Positions 25,024 to 35,475 of a DNA stretch of 64,000 nucleotides are shown here, in pieces (position 1 is the first letter of the stretch; the number at the start of each line of letters is the position of its first letter). The notes under the pieces were generated by a model. The model saw nothing but the letters and a program-made list of their open reading frames with translations. It was not told the DNA's origin and did not search any database. A program made the translations under genes and the position numbers. This stretch comes from Sphingorhabdus sp. EL138 (GTDB lineage: Bacteria > Pseudomonadota > Alphaproteobacteria > Sphingomonadales > Sphingomonadaceae), in NCBI RefSeq assembly GCF_945862485.1, contig NZ_CAMAYF010000001.1, positions 89,401-153,400 of the forward strand. The letters run 5' to 3'.

Positions 25024-25995
25024 TTAAATATGTTGCTGGGCATAAGCTGCCGCTGCACCAAAAAGGCCCGGCTGCGGATGTGTGATAAGTTTGACCGGAA
25101 TCGCAGCCATTAGGCCCTCAAAGCGCCCCTTAGCCCTGAAGCGTTCGGCAAAACCGGAACGAATAAGGCTGTCCTTTATGCGCAGGCCTAACCCGCCCGC
25201 AATCACGACGCCCGCGAAACCGCCCTGTGCGAGAGTGATGTCACCCGCGACACTGCCCAGCGACAGACAAAAGCGGTCCACCGCGGCGGCGGCAAGGCTG
25301 TCTTCACCTGACATGCCCATTTGCCATAAAGTCTTGTCGTCATATTGCTGGACCGCACGCCCCTCAATAGCCGCAAGCGTTTCGTAGAGGTCGATAAGGC
25401 CTGGTCCAGATACGACGCGTTCCACAGACACCCGGCGGTAGCGTTTACGCAGCCGCGCCAAAACGGCGTCCTCAATTGCGTCGAGCGGCGCAAAATCAAT
25501 ATGCCCGCCTTCGGTCGCTTGCACATGATAGGCAGCGCCCTTGCGCCACACATGCGCCACGCCGAGTCCCGTGCCTGGCCCTATAATGCTCAACGTTCCG
25601 TCCGCAGCAAAGTCCTGCTCCGGCCCTGTCAGATGCTGGAAATGCCCTGTTCCGGCTTGCGCTACGGCATGCCCAACGGCGCCAAAGTCATTAACGATGA
25701 CAAAACTATCTACCTGCAATTTCTCGCACACCATAGACCGACGGATAATCCAAGGATTGTTGGTCAGCTTGATAACATCGGCGTCCACTGGCCCGGCAAT
25801 TGCAATTGCCGCGGCGCGGGGAAGTACCTTGCCATTGATCCGTTCAAATTCCTGCCATGCTGTCTGAAAACTGGCATGCTCAGAGGTTTTCAGCGTCATG
25901 ACCTCGCCAAGCACAAGCACGCGGCCGTCCTGAACCTCGGCCAGGGCGAACCGGGCGTGGGTTCCGCCGATATCGACAGCGACGATCGCCGTCAT
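25024..25995 (-). CDS. glk: Glucokinase
   Basis: The 323-residue bacterial glucokinase (hexokinase family, not ROK). The ATP phosphate loop is [16 protein letters not shown] near residue 5, the glucose-binding stretch is [14 protein letters not shown] near 99, and [15 protein letters not shown] and EGGHIDFAP follow. [13 protein letters not shown] is the adenosine motif. It phosphorylates glucose and feeds glucose 6-phosphate to Zwf. Its ATG overlaps the edd stop (ATGA), so the two are translationally coupled. There is no PTS gene nearby, consistent with import of free glucose. Confidence 0.95.
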   Translation of the reverse strand: MTAIVAVDIGGTHARFALAEVQDGRVLVLGEVMTLKTSEHASFQTAWQEFERINGKVLPRAAAIAIAGPVDADVIKLTNNPWIIRRSMVCEKLQVDSFVIVNDFGAVGHAVAQAGTGHFQHLTGPEQDFAADGTLSIIGPGTGLGVAHVWRKGAAYHVQATEGGHIDFAPLDAIEDAVLARLRKRYRRVSVERVVSGPGLIDLYETLAAIEGRAVQQYDDKTLWQMGMSGEDSLAAAAVDRFCLSLGSVAGDITLAQGGFAGVVIAGGLGLRIKDSLIRSGFAERFRAKGRFEGLMAAIPVKLITHPQPGLFGAAAAYAQQHI

Positions 25996-27815
25996 AGTCC
26001 AGCAACCGCCAACATGGCCGACCCACCTTTCTCCGCCTCATCAGCGCCAGCCTGCATCAATGCAAACAGCTCGCGCCCCGTACCGATATGCCGTGCGGGC
26101 GTCGGTGCTGGCGCGCGAGATGCCCAGATATCAGCATCGACCAACACCGACAATGCTCCGGTGTTCGCGCAGAGCCGGACGATGTCGCCATCCTGTAACT
26201 TTGCAATAGACCCGCCGCGCGCGCCTTCTGGACTTAAATGGATAGCAGCGGGCACTTTGCCCGACGCGCCGGACATGCGGCCATCCGTGACGAGCGCCAC
26301 ATTAAAGCCCTTATCCTGCAACACACCCAGGGATGGGGTCAGCTTGTGCAATTCAGGCATGCCGTTGGCGACTGGTCCTTGGAAACGGATAACGACGATA
26401 ACGTCGCGATCCAATTCGCCTGCCTTGAATGCGGCCAATGCGTCATTCTGGTCATGAAACACGCGGACGGGCGCTTCTATCGTCCAGCGGGCAGGATCGA
26501 CTGCGCTGGTCTTGAATGTTGCACGGCCCAAATTGCCCGTTACCAGACGCATGCCGCCATCGGGGCTAAACGGTGCAGATGGCGGCCGCAACAAGGTGTC
26601 GTCGGCGGTCACTGCAGGGGAATCGCGCCAAACAAGCTGGTCATTCTCCAGCATGGGCTCACGCCCGTAATCGGCCAAGTCCTTGCCTGCGACCGTCATG
26701 ATGTCGCGGTGTAACAAGCCGGCATCGATCAGTTCGCGAATAACATAGCCCATCCCGCCTGCGGCATGGAAATGATTCACATCGCCCGAGCCATTTGGAT
26801 AGACTCTGGCAATGAGGGGCACAGCAGAGGACAGTTGGTCAAAATCTTCCCAATCGATAATGATCCCCGCTGCCCGCGCAATTGCCGGAATATGCAGTGC
26901 ATGATTGGTTGAACCGCCCGTCGCAAGCAAGCCAACACAGGCGTTCACAATGGCCTTTTCATCGACGCAAAGCCCCAAGGGCCGATAATCATCCCCATCC
27001 CACCCAATCTCGCTGAGGCGGTGGACGGCAGCCCGGGTCAATTCGGTCCGCAACTTCGTGCCGGGGTTGATAAAGGCCGAACCCGGAATGTGCAGCCCCA
27101 TGACCTCCATCATCATCTGGTTGGAATTGGCTGTGCCGTAAAAGGTGCAGGTGCCCGCGCTATGATATGACGCGGCTTCCGCCTCTAACAATTGGGCGCG
27201 CCCGACTTTACCTTCTGCATAAAGCTGCCGCACGCGTTGCTTTTCTTTATTGGCAAGCCCCGATGGCATTGGCCCAGCGGGCACAAGGATGGTTGGTAAA
27301 TGGCCAAAGCGCAAGGCTCCCATTAACAGGCCGGGTACAATCTTGTCGCAAATGCCAAGCATCGCAACGCTTTCGAACATACCATGGCTTAAACCTACCG
27401 CAGTTGCCATCGCGATCACATCGCGGCTGAACAAGGACAGTTCCATCGAATCCTGCCCCTGTGTGACACCATCGCACATGGCAGGGGTCGAACCTGCCAC
27501 TTGCGCGGTGGCACCAACCTCACGGGCGAAAATCTTCATCTGCTCGGGATAGCGGCCATAAGGCTGATGCGCGGACAGCATGTCGTTATACGCGCTGATA
27601 ATGCCGATATTCATCGCCTTGCCATCGCGAATGGCGGCCTTGTCCTCGCCACTAGCGGCAAAGCCATGCGCAAGGTTACCGCAGCTTAAAATCGGACGGT
27701 TAACACCAGCGTCGCGTTGCGTGGCGATCAGGTCGAGATAGGCCTGACGCCCCGGCTTAGAGCGCTCAATTATCCGCGCGGTGACGGCTTTGACTGTGAC
27801 GTGCAATTTACTCAT
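25992..27815 (-). CDS. edd: 6-phosphogluconate dehydratase
   Basis: The 607-residue IlvD/Edd-family Fe-S dehydratase. Cluster cysteines are seen in [19 protein letters not shown] near residue 153 and [10 protein letters not shown] near 205; [19 protein letters not shown] and [17 protein letters not shown] mark the C-terminal half. It makes KDPG from 6-phosphogluconate. Length and the [17 protein letters not shown] segment distinguish it from dihydroxy-acid dehydratase. The start at ATG 27815 overlaps the zwf end by 8 bases. Confidence 0.96.
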   Translation of the reverse strand: MSKLHVTVKAVTARIIERSKPGRQAYLDLIATQRDAGVNRPILSCGNLAHGFAASGEDKAAIRDGKAMNIGIISAYNDMLSAHQPYGRYPEQMKIFAREVGATAQVAGSTPAMCDGVTQGQDSMELSLFSRDVIAMATAVGLSHGMFESVAMLGICDKIVPGLLMGALRFGHLPTILVPAGPMPSGLANKEKQRVRQLYAEGKVGRAQLLEAEAASYHSAGTCTFYGTANSNQMMMEVMGLHIPGSAFINPGTKLRTELTRAAVHRLSEIGWDGDDYRPLGLCVDEKAIVNACVGLLATGGSTNHALHIPAIARAAGIIIDWEDFDQLSSAVPLIARVYPNGSGDVNHFHAAGGMGYVIRELIDAGLLHRDIMTVAGKDLADYGREPMLENDQLVWRDSPAVTADDTLLRPPSAPFSPDGGMRLVTGNLGRATFKTSAVDPARWTIEAPVRVFHDQNDALAAFKAGELDRDVIVVIRFQGPVANGMPELHKLTPSLGVLQDKGFNVALVTDGRMSGASGKVPAAIHLSPEGARGGSIAKLQDGDIVRLCANTGALSVLVDADIWASRAPAPTPARHIGTGRELFALMQAGADEAEKGGSAMLAVAGL

Positions 27816-29253
27816 GCCAACTCACACCATCGCGTTCAGTCAGCGCAATGGCCGCATTGGGTCCCCAGCTTCCCGCACCGTAGGTTTTTGGTTTTAGGGC
27901 CGTGGCGCTCCATAAGCGCCGGATGGCATCAATCCATGTCCATTGTGCCTCTACTTCATCCCGACGGACAAATAGCGTCTGGTCGCCTTCTATGAGGTCG
28001 AGGAGCAGTCTTTCATAGGCAATCCGGCGGCGTGATCCAGCGAACGCTGCCGTCAGCGACAAATCCAATGGCACTTCGCGCAAAGTAGCCCCGCCCCGTT
28101 CCAATCCGGGTTCCTTTGCCATCACCAACAAGCGCACATATTCCTCCGGTTGCAAACGGATGATAAGCGTGTTGGCTTCGAGTTTTCCGCCCCGATCGCG
28201 AAACACGTTATGTGGGACCGGTTTGAATTGGATAACAATCTCGCTGCGCCTTTCGGGTAGGCGTTTGCCCGTGCGCAGGAAAAACGGAACGCCTTGCCAG
28301 CGCCAATTGTCGACATAAGCCTTTATCGCAACAAATGTTTCGGTGTCGGACGCTTTGCCTAGATCGCTTTCGTAGCTTTTGACCGCATCGCCTTGGACAG
28401 CGCCATCGGTATATTTACCGGTCACAACATCGCCCTCCGCCACAGGGCGAAGCGCGCGCAAAACCTTGACCTTTTCGTCGCGGATAGCGGTGGCATCAAG
28501 GCTAGCGGGCGGCTCCATCGCGGTCAGGGCGAGCAATTGCAGCATATGGTTCTGTACCATGTCGCGCAGCGCGCCCGTATCATCGTAAAAGCCTGCGCGT
28601 CCCTCAAGCCCGACAGTTTCGCTAACCGTGATCTGCACATGCTCGATAGCATTGGCATTCCATAATGGTTCAAACAACATATTGGCAAAGCGCAGCGCCA
28701 TCAGGTTCTGCACGGTTTCCTTGCCCAGATAATGATCTATGCGAAAGGCACGTTTTTCCGGAAATACGGCGTTTACCGCATCATTGATATGGCGCGAGGA
28801 TGCGAGATCGTGGCCTAAAGGTTTTTCGAGGCCGATCCTTACATTCTCGCCCGAAAGCCCTGCATTGTGCAGTCCTTTGATCGTCGCTTCGAACAAAGAG
28901 GGGGCTGTGGATAGGAAAATCGACAAGCCACCCGATATATCTCCGATGGTAGTGGCGAGTTCTCCAAAGCCATCAGGGTTAGAGGCGTCTAACGTGACAT
29001 AATGTAAGCGTTGCAAGAAGGCGTCGATCAACCCCTCAGCCTTACGGTCGTCAGGCAGAAATTCACACAAAGCGGAGCGCGCCATATCCCGAAAGGCGTC
29101 GTCGCTCAGCGCGCTGCGTGCAGTGCCGAAAATGCGTAAATTGGGATCAATTAAGCCATCGGTGTGCAATGCATATAAGGACGGCAGCAGCATCCGGCGG
29201 GAAAGGTCACCCGTCGCCCCGAACAGCAGCAAGGTTGAACTATGGTCCGGCAT
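27808..29253 (-). CDS. zwf: Glucose-6-phosphate 1-dehydrogenase
   Basis: A 481-residue dehydrogenase. The coenzyme loop is [20 protein letters not shown] near residue 10. The active-site peptide [13 protein letters not shown] near 170 contains the substrate lysine and the catalytic neighbours. [11 protein letters not shown] and the C-terminal [10 protein letters not shown] are typical. AGGAG and AAGGA precede ATG 29253. It opens the five-gene operon zwf-edd-glk-eda-pgl, all overlapping or within 16 bases. The 100-base upstream gap holds no HexR-type palindrome that I can see. Confidence 0.96.
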   Translation of the reverse strand: MPDHSSTLLLFGATGDLSRRMLLPSLYALHTDGLIDPNLRIFGTARSALSDDAFRDMARSALCEFLPDDRKAEGLIDAFLQRLHYVTLDASNPDGFGELATTIGDISGGLSIFLSTAPSLFEATIKGLHNAGLSGENVRIGLEKPLGHDLASSRHINDAVNAVFPEKRAFRIDHYLGKETVQNLMALRFANMLFEPLWNANAIEHVQITVSETVGLEGRAGFYDDTGALRDMVQNHMLQLLALTAMEPPASLDATAIRDEKVKVLRALRPVAEGDVVTGKYTDGAVQGDAVKSYESDLGKASDTETFVAIKAYVDNWRWQGVPFFLRTGKRLPERRSEIVIQFKPVPHNVFRDRGGKLEANTLIIRLQPEEYVRLLVMAKEPGLERGGATLREVPLDLSLTAAFAGSRRRIAYERLLLDLIEGDQTLFVRRDEVEAQWTWIDAIRRLWSATALKPKTYGAGSWGPNAAIALTERDGVSWHE

Positions 29254-29353
29254 TCCTTTGATCTCCTAGCAAGGCGGCAATAATGGCCTCACAATTCGCC
29301 ACTCCCTTTATCCCGAAGTGAGAAGGCGTCTAGGGCTTATTCGTATGCAATGA

Positions 29354-30388
29354 TTAGCTTAACGACCACGCGCGCTGTTCGGCCATGCCCATTGATATCA
29401 AAACGGGTTCATCCTGCTGCCGTGCTTGGAAGTCTGCCTTGCCAGAAAGGCCGCGCCAGCCCGAAGCTATCAGCGACTGAATGGTTGGCGCGCCCAAGGA
29501 TGTGCCGGGACCAAGCACAATGATCGTATCGGGTGCAAACTCTGCAGCCGCGACTTGGACCGCACGGGTAAAATCATAGCTATCGGTCAGTTGTGCACCG
29601 AGCGTGTAATCATAAATAGCGTCACGGCTGAATGCGCGCGGGGACCAAATTCGGCCCTGCCCATCAATCGCGGGAATTTCGCCAGACCCGAAATCGCCTA
29701 GCGGATTGGCTGTCCGCGCCATCGGAACAACATGGTTTAGCAAAGGGCTATGGAATGCGGCATGGTGCATAAGCTTTAACGGGAAACGGTCATCTTTAGG
29801 CAACCGTTCCATTAACCATTTGAGCCCAGCCTCGTCCGCAGCAAAGACTATCATTCCGCCAAGCCGGATGGAAATATGCACGTTTATTTCAGAAATTGTA
29901 TATGATTCATCCATTAAATTATTAACAAATAATAATTTATCCTGCTGCATATTCCAGTCATCATCCGCGACTGACCAGACAATTTGCCCACCGGCTCCAT
30001 GCTGGTGCATGATGCTGCCCATATTGTTGACGAGCCGTGCCCCGCCGGCAAGATCGACTATACCCGCACAAGCCAAGGCCAGATACCAACCCATAGAATT
30101 GCCGGTTACAGCCACAATATCATATTGTTCGCGGTCAATCGCAGCAAAGTCCGCCATTGCACAGGCATAGATTAACGCCGAGGCATTATCGCCCGTCATA
30201 TGGACTGACGGCGCGTATTTGTCTGCGGCATCAAGCTGCGAGACAGTTACCTGCCCCATCGCGGTCCGAGCGGCGTCCACTGTCGCAATAACGTCTTGGC
30301 GCGCCGCATGATGCGCCTTCAGATAGCCAAGTTCTGTAGCATTATAGGTCCCGCGCCCAGGGCAAATAACTAAAGCCGGTTTTTTCAT
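29354..30388 (-). CDS. ACP S-malonyltransferase-like acyltransferase
   Basis: The 344-residue protein has a FabD-like fold. The nucleophile elbow is VTGNSMGWYLALA near residue 100 (GNSMG rather than GHSxG), the arginine is in the NMGSIM neighbourhood only weakly, and a catalytic histidine occurs in HHAAFHSPLLNHVVP near 215. It starts PALVICPGRGTYNATE. The relation to malonyl-CoA:ACP transacylases is clear, but the replaced histidine beside the serine and its partner gene suggest a different acyl group. Its ATG overlaps the stop of the E1 gene, so it is made together with a 2-oxoacid dehydrogenase. Confidence 0.75.
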   Translation of the reverse strand: MKKPALVICPGRGTYNATELGYLKAHHAARQDVIATVDAARTAMGQVTVSQLDAADKYAPSVHMTGDNASALIYACAMADFAAIDREQYDIVAVTGNSMGWYLALACAGIVDLAGGARLVNNMGSIMHQHGAGGQIVWSVADDDWNMQQDKLLFVNNLMDESYTISEINVHISIRLGGMIVFAADEAGLKWLMERLPKDDRFPLKLMHHAAFHSPLLNHVVPMARTANPLGDFGSGEIPAIDGQGRIWSPRAFSRDAIYDYTLGAQLTDSYDFTRAVQVAAAEFAPDTIIVLGPGTSLGAPTIQSLIASGWRGLSGKADFQARQQDEPVLISMGMAEQRAWSLS

Positions 30389-32577
30389 GCCACCGCCGCC
30401 CGCGCCGCTTCGATGATAGATGCTTTGCTGGGCAACACCAATTCCGCTGCTGGTCCCAACGGAATGAAGCAATCCTCCGCTGTAATCCGGCTGACAGCAT
30501 CGCCGCGTCCAGATTCGGTCAAAATGGTCATCAACTTTTCGCTGAGGCTGCCCGACTTGCGGCATTCATCGACAATCAAAATCTTTCTGCAATCGGCCAC
30601 AACCGCTACAATCGCGTCAGCATTTAACGGGTGCAGCCAGCGTAGATCAATGATCCGCAGGTCAATCCCCCCCGCCTTTAATTCATCCGCCGCCTGTCGT
30701 GATAGAAAATAACCATTTCCGTATGTTATAATGGCAAGTTCAGTACCCTTACCAAATTGACCAAGCGCGCCAAGTGCGATCATTTTGTCCTGATCCGGCG
30801 CAACATAAGGCGCGGTCCAACCACCGTCATTCGGTTGTTGCAGGTCAGTCGTATGATAGAGCGCGATAGGCTCAATAAAGACCACAACTCGTCCGTCCTC
30901 ATGCGCCAGCCGGACGCATTCCCGCAACATTGCTGGCGCATCTGCGGCGCTGGAGGGGCAAGCAACGATGATACCGGGAATATCGGTCAGGACAGCCAAG
31001 CTATTGTCATTATGGAAATGCCCGCCAAACCCCTTTTGATATGGCAGGCCAGCAATGCGGATCACCATTGGGTTGCGATATTGCTGGTTCGAAAAGAACG
31101 ACAAGGTCGCAGCCTCTCCGCGGATCTGATCCTCAGCATTGTGCAGATAAGCCAAAAACTGGATTTCGGGAATTGGCACAAAGCCGTTATGTGCCATTCC
31201 AATGGCAAGGCCCAAAATCGTTTGTTCGTCCAGCAATGTGTCAAACACACGCGCGGCGCCGAATTTCTCCTGCAAACCCTGTGTCACGCCATAGACACCG
31301 CCCTTGCGTGCAACATCTTCGCCAAACACTGCGACGTGAGGATATTGCAGCATGATGTCTGCCAACGCGAAGTTAATGCTCTTGGCCAAGGTCGCTGGCT
31401 TGGCAAGGTTTCGCGCATCTTTGGTAATCAGCGCATCACGCTTCGCCGCATCGGGCAAGGGCTGCTGCGGTTGTGCTGATTTCTGCGGTTCGATTGAGGC
31501 CATGACTTGCGCCGCCGATACCAATCGCGGCTTAGCTAAGGCATCCTGTGCCACGCGGTCGACCCGGACACGCATATCTTCATAGCGTGCAAGGATCTCT
31601 GCGCCTGACATGCCCGCTTGTTCATGCAAAATACGCGCGCTGTGTAACAACGGATCTTCCGCTTCTGCAGCTTCAATCTGTGCAATAGAAGCGTAGCTTA
31701 GCTCAACATCTGCACCAGCATGCCCCATCAACCGGACTGTCTGCATGTGCAGAAACACTGGCTTACGCCGCATACGAGCATAGGTCACCGCTTCTGCGCA
31801 TCCGCGCAGCGCATCATTCATGTCCGCACCATCACAGCTTATATAATGCAACGCGGGCCTATGCGCGAAATTGGCCGCAATCCAGCCGCCTGGCGTGCGC
31901 ACGGAAATACCGATGCCATTATCCTCACACAAAAAGACAATAGGCATAGGCAAATGCTGATACGCGGCCCAACACGCGGCGTTGAACGCACCTTGCGACG
32001 TTGAATGGTTCGCGGACGCATCACCAAATGAACATATAATTACGGAGTCATGCGGCAACACCGCATCGGCCAGTTGCAACCGTTGTGCCATGCCAATTGA
32101 ATGCGCCGCGCCAACGGCCTTTGGTAGATGTGAGGCAATCGTACTGGTTTGCGGCGGAACAAAGGTGTGAGCGCAGCCCAATACCTTGTGCCGCCCGCCC
32201 GAAATCGGGTCATCCGCGGATGCAGCGAAGGACAAGGCCATGTCATACAAAGGCGTGAGGCCACCCGCTTGTTTCTTACGTTGGATCAGGAACGCAGCAT
32301 CACGGTAATGCAGGAATGCCATATCGGTCGAGCGTGTTGCGGCGGCCATGGCTGCTGTGCCCTCATGTCCCGAACTGCCAATGGAATAAAAAGTCTTGCC
32401 CTTGGAACGCCGCGCCCAAAAGTCGAGATGGCGGCTCATAATCTGACTATCGAACAGATCAATAAGCATGTGCGTCGGAACCGTTTCGGCAACGTTGCTG
32501 GAACGCGGATTTGGAAAGTCATGCGCAGCGACGCGGCGGGAAAATGCCTCGTCCAAGATCGTGGGGCGGTCAAACAT
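30385..32577 (-). CDS. 2-oxoacid dehydrogenase E1, fused alpha and beta subunits
   Basis: A 730-residue fusion. The alpha half (about 1-350) has YSIGSSGHEGTAAMAAATR, LHYRDAAFL, and the thiamine diphosphate motif GDASANHSTSQGAFNAA ending in CEDNG. The beta half (about 385-730) has FGEDVARKGGVYGVTQGLQEKFG, DTLLDEQTILGLAIGMA and the closing DLRWLHPLNADAIV. This is the branched-chain (2-oxoisovalerate) type rather than pyruvate dehydrogenase AceE. It decarboxylates a 2-oxo acid and passes the acyl group to a lipoyl E2. No E2 or E3 gene lies in the window; instead it is coupled to a FabD-like protein. No strong ribosome site precedes ATG 32577. Confidence 0.88.
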   Translation of the reverse strand: MFDRPTILDEAFSRRVAAHDFPNPRSSNVAETVPTHMLIDLFDSQIMSRHLDFWARRSKGKTFYSIGSSGHEGTAAMAAATRSTDMAFLHYRDAAFLIQRKKQAGGLTPLYDMALSFAASADDPISGGRHKVLGCAHTFVPPQTSTIASHLPKAVGAAHSIGMAQRLQLADAVLPHDSVIICSFGDASANHSTSQGAFNAACWAAYQHLPMPIVFLCEDNGIGISVRTPGGWIAANFAHRPALHYISCDGADMNDALRGCAEAVTYARMRRKPVFLHMQTVRLMGHAGADVELSYASIAQIEAAEAEDPLLHSARILHEQAGMSGAEILARYEDMRVRVDRVAQDALAKPRLVSAAQVMASIEPQKSAQPQQPLPDAAKRDALITKDARNLAKPATLAKSINFALADIMLQYPHVAVFGEDVARKGGVYGVTQGLQEKFGAARVFDTLLDEQTILGLAIGMAHNGFVPIPEIQFLAYLHNAEDQIRGEAATLSFFSNQQYRNPMVIRIAGLPYQKGFGGHFHNDNSLAVLTDIPGIIVACPSSAADAPAMLRECVRLAHEDGRVVVFIEPIALYHTTDLQQPNDGGWTAPYVAPDQDKMIALGALGQFGKGTELAIITYGNGYFLSRQAADELKAGGIDLRIIDLRWLHPLNADAIVAVVADCRKILIVDECRKSGSLSEKLMTILTESGRGDAVSRITAEDCFIPLGPAAELVLPSKASIIEAARAAVA

Positions 32578-32629
32578 AATATGCGATGATTAATGCCAAA
32601 AGGCACAAAAGCCACAGTAAAATCATATT

Positions 32630-32647
32630 TTCAATCGTGCGATTAAA
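32630..32647. promoter_or_regulatory. Degenerate copy of the CTTAATC/GATTAAG operator
   Basis: TTCAATC, four bases (GTGC), GATTAAA: the inner AATC and GATT and the spacer match the perfect sites at 8895 and 40086. It stands 53 bases before the E1 gene and in the divergent gap to the TonB receptor. The match is weaker, so it is offered as a candidate only. Confidence 0.35.
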
Positions 32648-32697
32648 TTGCTGGATTTGTCAAATTTCGGCGATAGGATGGATCGTTCATGGAGTTT

Positions 32698-32723
32698 CTT
32701 CCCGGATTTTCCCAACCGGGAAG
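32698..32723. promoter_or_regulatory. Perfect inverted repeat before the TonB receptor gene
   Basis: Arms CTTCCCGG and CCGGGAAG separated by ten bases, about 70 bases before the receptor start. It is GC-rich and not followed by T residues, so it reads as an operator or a leader hairpin rather than a terminator. Confidence 0.45.
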
Positions 32724-32795
32724 CGTTTAGAGTGCCGCCAACCATATATGAGCAGCAAATGCCAATGGGTTGACGGTAAAATGGAGGAGAGAGAA

Positions 32796-35405
32796 ATGCG
32801 TCGATTTAATCGTGTTATTACCGCTGCTTTGTGCAGCACCGTCTGTAGTGTTATGTTGATTCCTGCAGCTTTTGCCCAAACAGCCCAAGCCGAAGACGAT
32901 AGTGGTGATGAACCCATCATCGTAACCGCGACGTTGCGCGCGATGGATGTGCAAGACATTCCGCTGGCTGTGACCGCCGTCGCGCCAGAGGCGTTGGAGC
33001 GTCAGGGCATCAACGACATTAAAAACTTGGCATCTATTTCGCCCAGCTTCAACATTCAGTCGTCGCAGACTGAAACGCAAGGTACCTCGATCAAAATTCG
33101 TGGCGTCGGCACGACGGGCAACAATACCGGCCTTGAAAGCTCGGTTGGCGTATTCATTGACGGCGTCTATCAGTCGCGCCCCGGCGTTGCACTCGGCGAC
33201 CTCGTTGATCTTGAGCGCCTTGAAATCTTGCGTGGCCCTCAAGGCACGCTGTTCGGTCGCAACACGTCAGCAGGTGCGTTAAATGTTACGACAAAGCGCC
33301 CTAGCCTTTCGACGACCGAGGGCTTTGCGAATGCAAGCTATGGCAATTACAATTTCATGAATGTGCAAGCAGGTGTCAGCCTTCCGGTAGCACAAGATGT
33401 CGCAGGCGTTCGTTTGTCCGGCACATGGCGCAAGCGTGATGGCTATCTAAAAACCCCCGCTGGCGTCGAAAGCAATGATCGTGACCGCTATATGCTGCGC
33501 GGACAACTTTACATCGAACCCAATGCTGATGTCAGCATCCGTTTGCTTGCGGATTACGCCAAGACTGATGAACAATGCTGCGAAGCCGTCATTGTTCGCG
33601 AAACCGAACTTGCGCCTTTCTCCGCTTTCCATGGTTTGGCCAGCGATGGCGTAGACCAGTCCGGAATGAGCGCGCTGAACAATCTATCGATCAACGGTGG
33701 ACCCTATCTGAACGGCTCCAAGCAATGGGGTACTTCGGCCGAACTGAAATGGGACTTGGGTGCTGCAAAGCTGACCTCGGTAACCGCATATCGTAAGTTC
33801 GATTCGAGCTCGACGACGGTCGGTGGTTTCACCGCCAACGACACCTACACAGTGGGCAATGGCGCACCGACATCACGCACTGGCATTTTGCCATCGGGTG
33901 ACCATATCAAGACCTTTACACAAGAGTTGCGCCTGCAAGGCACCGCTCTCAATGATGGTCTCGACTGGCTGATTGGTGGTTTCTACTCGAGCGAGAAAAT
34001 CCGCGCTGACCAGACGATGACCTTAAATGCCGATTTCCAGCGGACAGGTAGTGCTTTCAACTTTGGCAATGCGGCAGGGGTCAACCCGTTGTTCGCACTG
34101 ACCGCGCTCGGCAATGCCGGCGTTCCAGTCAATGCCAATGGTAACTACGCCGAAAACCGGTTTAACCAAGATGCAAGCAGTTGGTCGGTATTCACGCATA
34201 ATGTTCTTAATTTCACCGACAAACTGAGTTTGACGGTAGGTGCCCGTTACGTAAATGAAACCAAGGACGCATCGTTCAACCAGCTTGCTGGAACGACTGG
34301 TGCAGGCGCCAGTGCGTGCCAAGCCAGCGTGAATGGTGTTTTAACCGGCGCCGTACCTGCCGCACTTCGTGCGGGTATGATTGGTATCAACTGCTTCCCG
34401 TTTGCAACGTCGGTTGCCCTTACTGCCCCGGCAGCAGTCGGCGGTGGCCTTGCGAGCGCCAAGCTACCCTTGCCGCGCGTGTGGTCGCAAGAGTTCAAGG
34501 ACGATGAGATCACCTATACGGCTCAACTTGGTTACAAGGCGAACGAAGATTTGTTGTTCTACGCTGGTTACAGCCATGGATTCAAATCGGGTGGCTTCAA
34601 CCTCGATCCACAGTCCGCAACATTGCAGAACTCGGCAGCCATTCTTGCCGGTTTGGCAACACCGGGCGGTCCGGTGATTGTTGCGCCGGTTTATGCTGAT
34701 CCAAGCTTCAAATCGGAGAAGGTCAACCAAATAGAAGTTGGCGTTAAGGCAACATTATTTGGCGGCATCAAAGCCAATCTGGCTTTGTTCGATATGAAAA
34801 TGAGCGACTTCCAGGTGCTTGAATTCACTGGCGTTCAGTTCCTGACCTTCAACGTCAATTCGGCGCGGTCAACAGGTGCTGAACTGGAGTTGTTTGGTAA
34901 GCTGAGCGACCATATTTCGGCAAGTGCATCGGGAACATATGCCAATGCCCGCTATCCGGGAAACTGCGCGGATGGCGTAGCAGCCGCAGCCCTCGCATCC
35001 ACATTGCGACTTTGCGGTCAAGATCTGACGAACGCGCCTAGATTTGCGGGCGTAATCGGTATGACGTACGATGGTCCGTTGAATGACTCGGGTTGGAGTT
35101 TGCTGGTCAACGGAAATGTGAATTATTCCGATAGCCGCACGACCCGGACAATCGACACCGATACGAACGGTCTACCCGTGCCATTGGCTCGGCAGGAAAA
35201 CTACTACAAGATCAACGCACGCATCGGCCTGACCACGCCAGACGATCGTTATACCTTTGAGCTTTGGGGTACGAACTTGAACAACGAAATCACGCGCGGT
35301 ATCACCGCCAACACGCCACTGCGTGGCGGTGCTGGTACGCGGTCGTTAATTGGTTTCGTAGAAGAGCCTCGCATGTACGGCCTGACCGTCCGCGCCAAGT
35401 TCTAA
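32796..35405 (+). CDS. TonB-dependent outer membrane receptor
   Basis: The 869-residue receptor starts MRRFNRV at ATG 32796 behind GGAGGAGAGAG. A signal peptide of about 28 residues ends IPAAFA. The TonB box is EPIIVTATLRA near 40, then the plug with IKIRGVGTTGNN, SVGVFIDGVYQSR and RGPQGTLFGRNTSAGALNVTTKRP. A beta barrel fills the rest and ends in an aromatic-position phenylalanine (LTVRAKF). It belongs to the large sphingomonad iron/carbohydrate/steroid-type receptors; ligand unknown. An unusual cysteine pair occurs in DEQCCEAV near 255. It is divergent from the E1 operon and closed by a strong terminator. Confidence 0.93.
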   Translation: MRRFNRVITAALCSTVCSVMLIPAAFAQTAQAEDDSGDEPIIVTATLRAMDVQDIPLAVTAVAPEALERQGINDIKNLASISPSFNIQSSQTETQGTSIKIRGVGTTGNNTGLESSVGVFIDGVYQSRPGVALGDLVDLERLEILRGPQGTLFGRNTSAGALNVTTKRPSLSTTEGFANASYGNYNFMNVQAGVSLPVAQDVAGVRLSGTWRKRDGYLKTPAGVESNDRDRYMLRGQLYIEPNADVSIRLLADYAKTDEQCCEAVIVRETELAPFSAFHGLASDGVDQSGMSALNNLSINGGPYLNGSKQWGTSAELKWDLGAAKLTSVTAYRKFDSSSTTVGGFTANDTYTVGNGAPTSRTGILPSGDHIKTFTQELRLQGTALNDGLDWLIGGFYSSEKIRADQTMTLNADFQRTGSAFNFGNAAGVNPLFALTALGNAGVPVNANGNYAENRFNQDASSWSVFTHNVLNFTDKLSLTVGARYVNETKDASFNQLAGTTGAGASACQASVNGVLTGAVPAALRAGMIGINCFPFATSVALTAPAAVGGGLASAKLPLPRVWSQEFKDDEITYTAQLGYKANEDLLFYAGYSHGFKSGGFNLDPQSATLQNSAAILAGLATPGGPVIVAPVYADPSFKSEKVNQIEVGVKATLFGGIKANLALFDMKMSDFQVLEFTGVQFLTFNVNSARSTGAELELFGKLSDHISASASGTYANARYPGNCADGVAAAALASTLRLCGQDLTNAPRFAGVIGMTYDGPLNDSGWSLLVNGNVNYSDSRTTRTIDTDTNGLPVPLARQENYYKINARIGLTTPDDRYTFELWGTNLNNEITRGITANTPLRGGAGTRSLIGFVEEPRMYGLTVRAKF

Positions 35406-35421
35406 AACCAAGATTGCAAAC

Positions 35422-35457
35422 AAAAAGGGCGGCCTCCGCGTGGAGGTCGCCCTTTTT
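35422..35457. terminator. Bidirectional terminator between the TonB receptor and the beta-oxidation operon
   Basis: AAAAAGGGCGGCCTCC pairs with GGAGGTCGCCCTTTTT (one G-U type mismatch) around four bases. The outer A and T runs give U tracts in both directions, fitting the convergent genes on either side. Confidence 0.88.
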
Positions 35458-35475
35458 GTATCTGTCGTTCCGGCT

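Noticed and set aside
25345-26457. A 370-codon frame antisense to glk and edd
   Set aside because: Shadow of two confidently identified genes; no recognisable motif.
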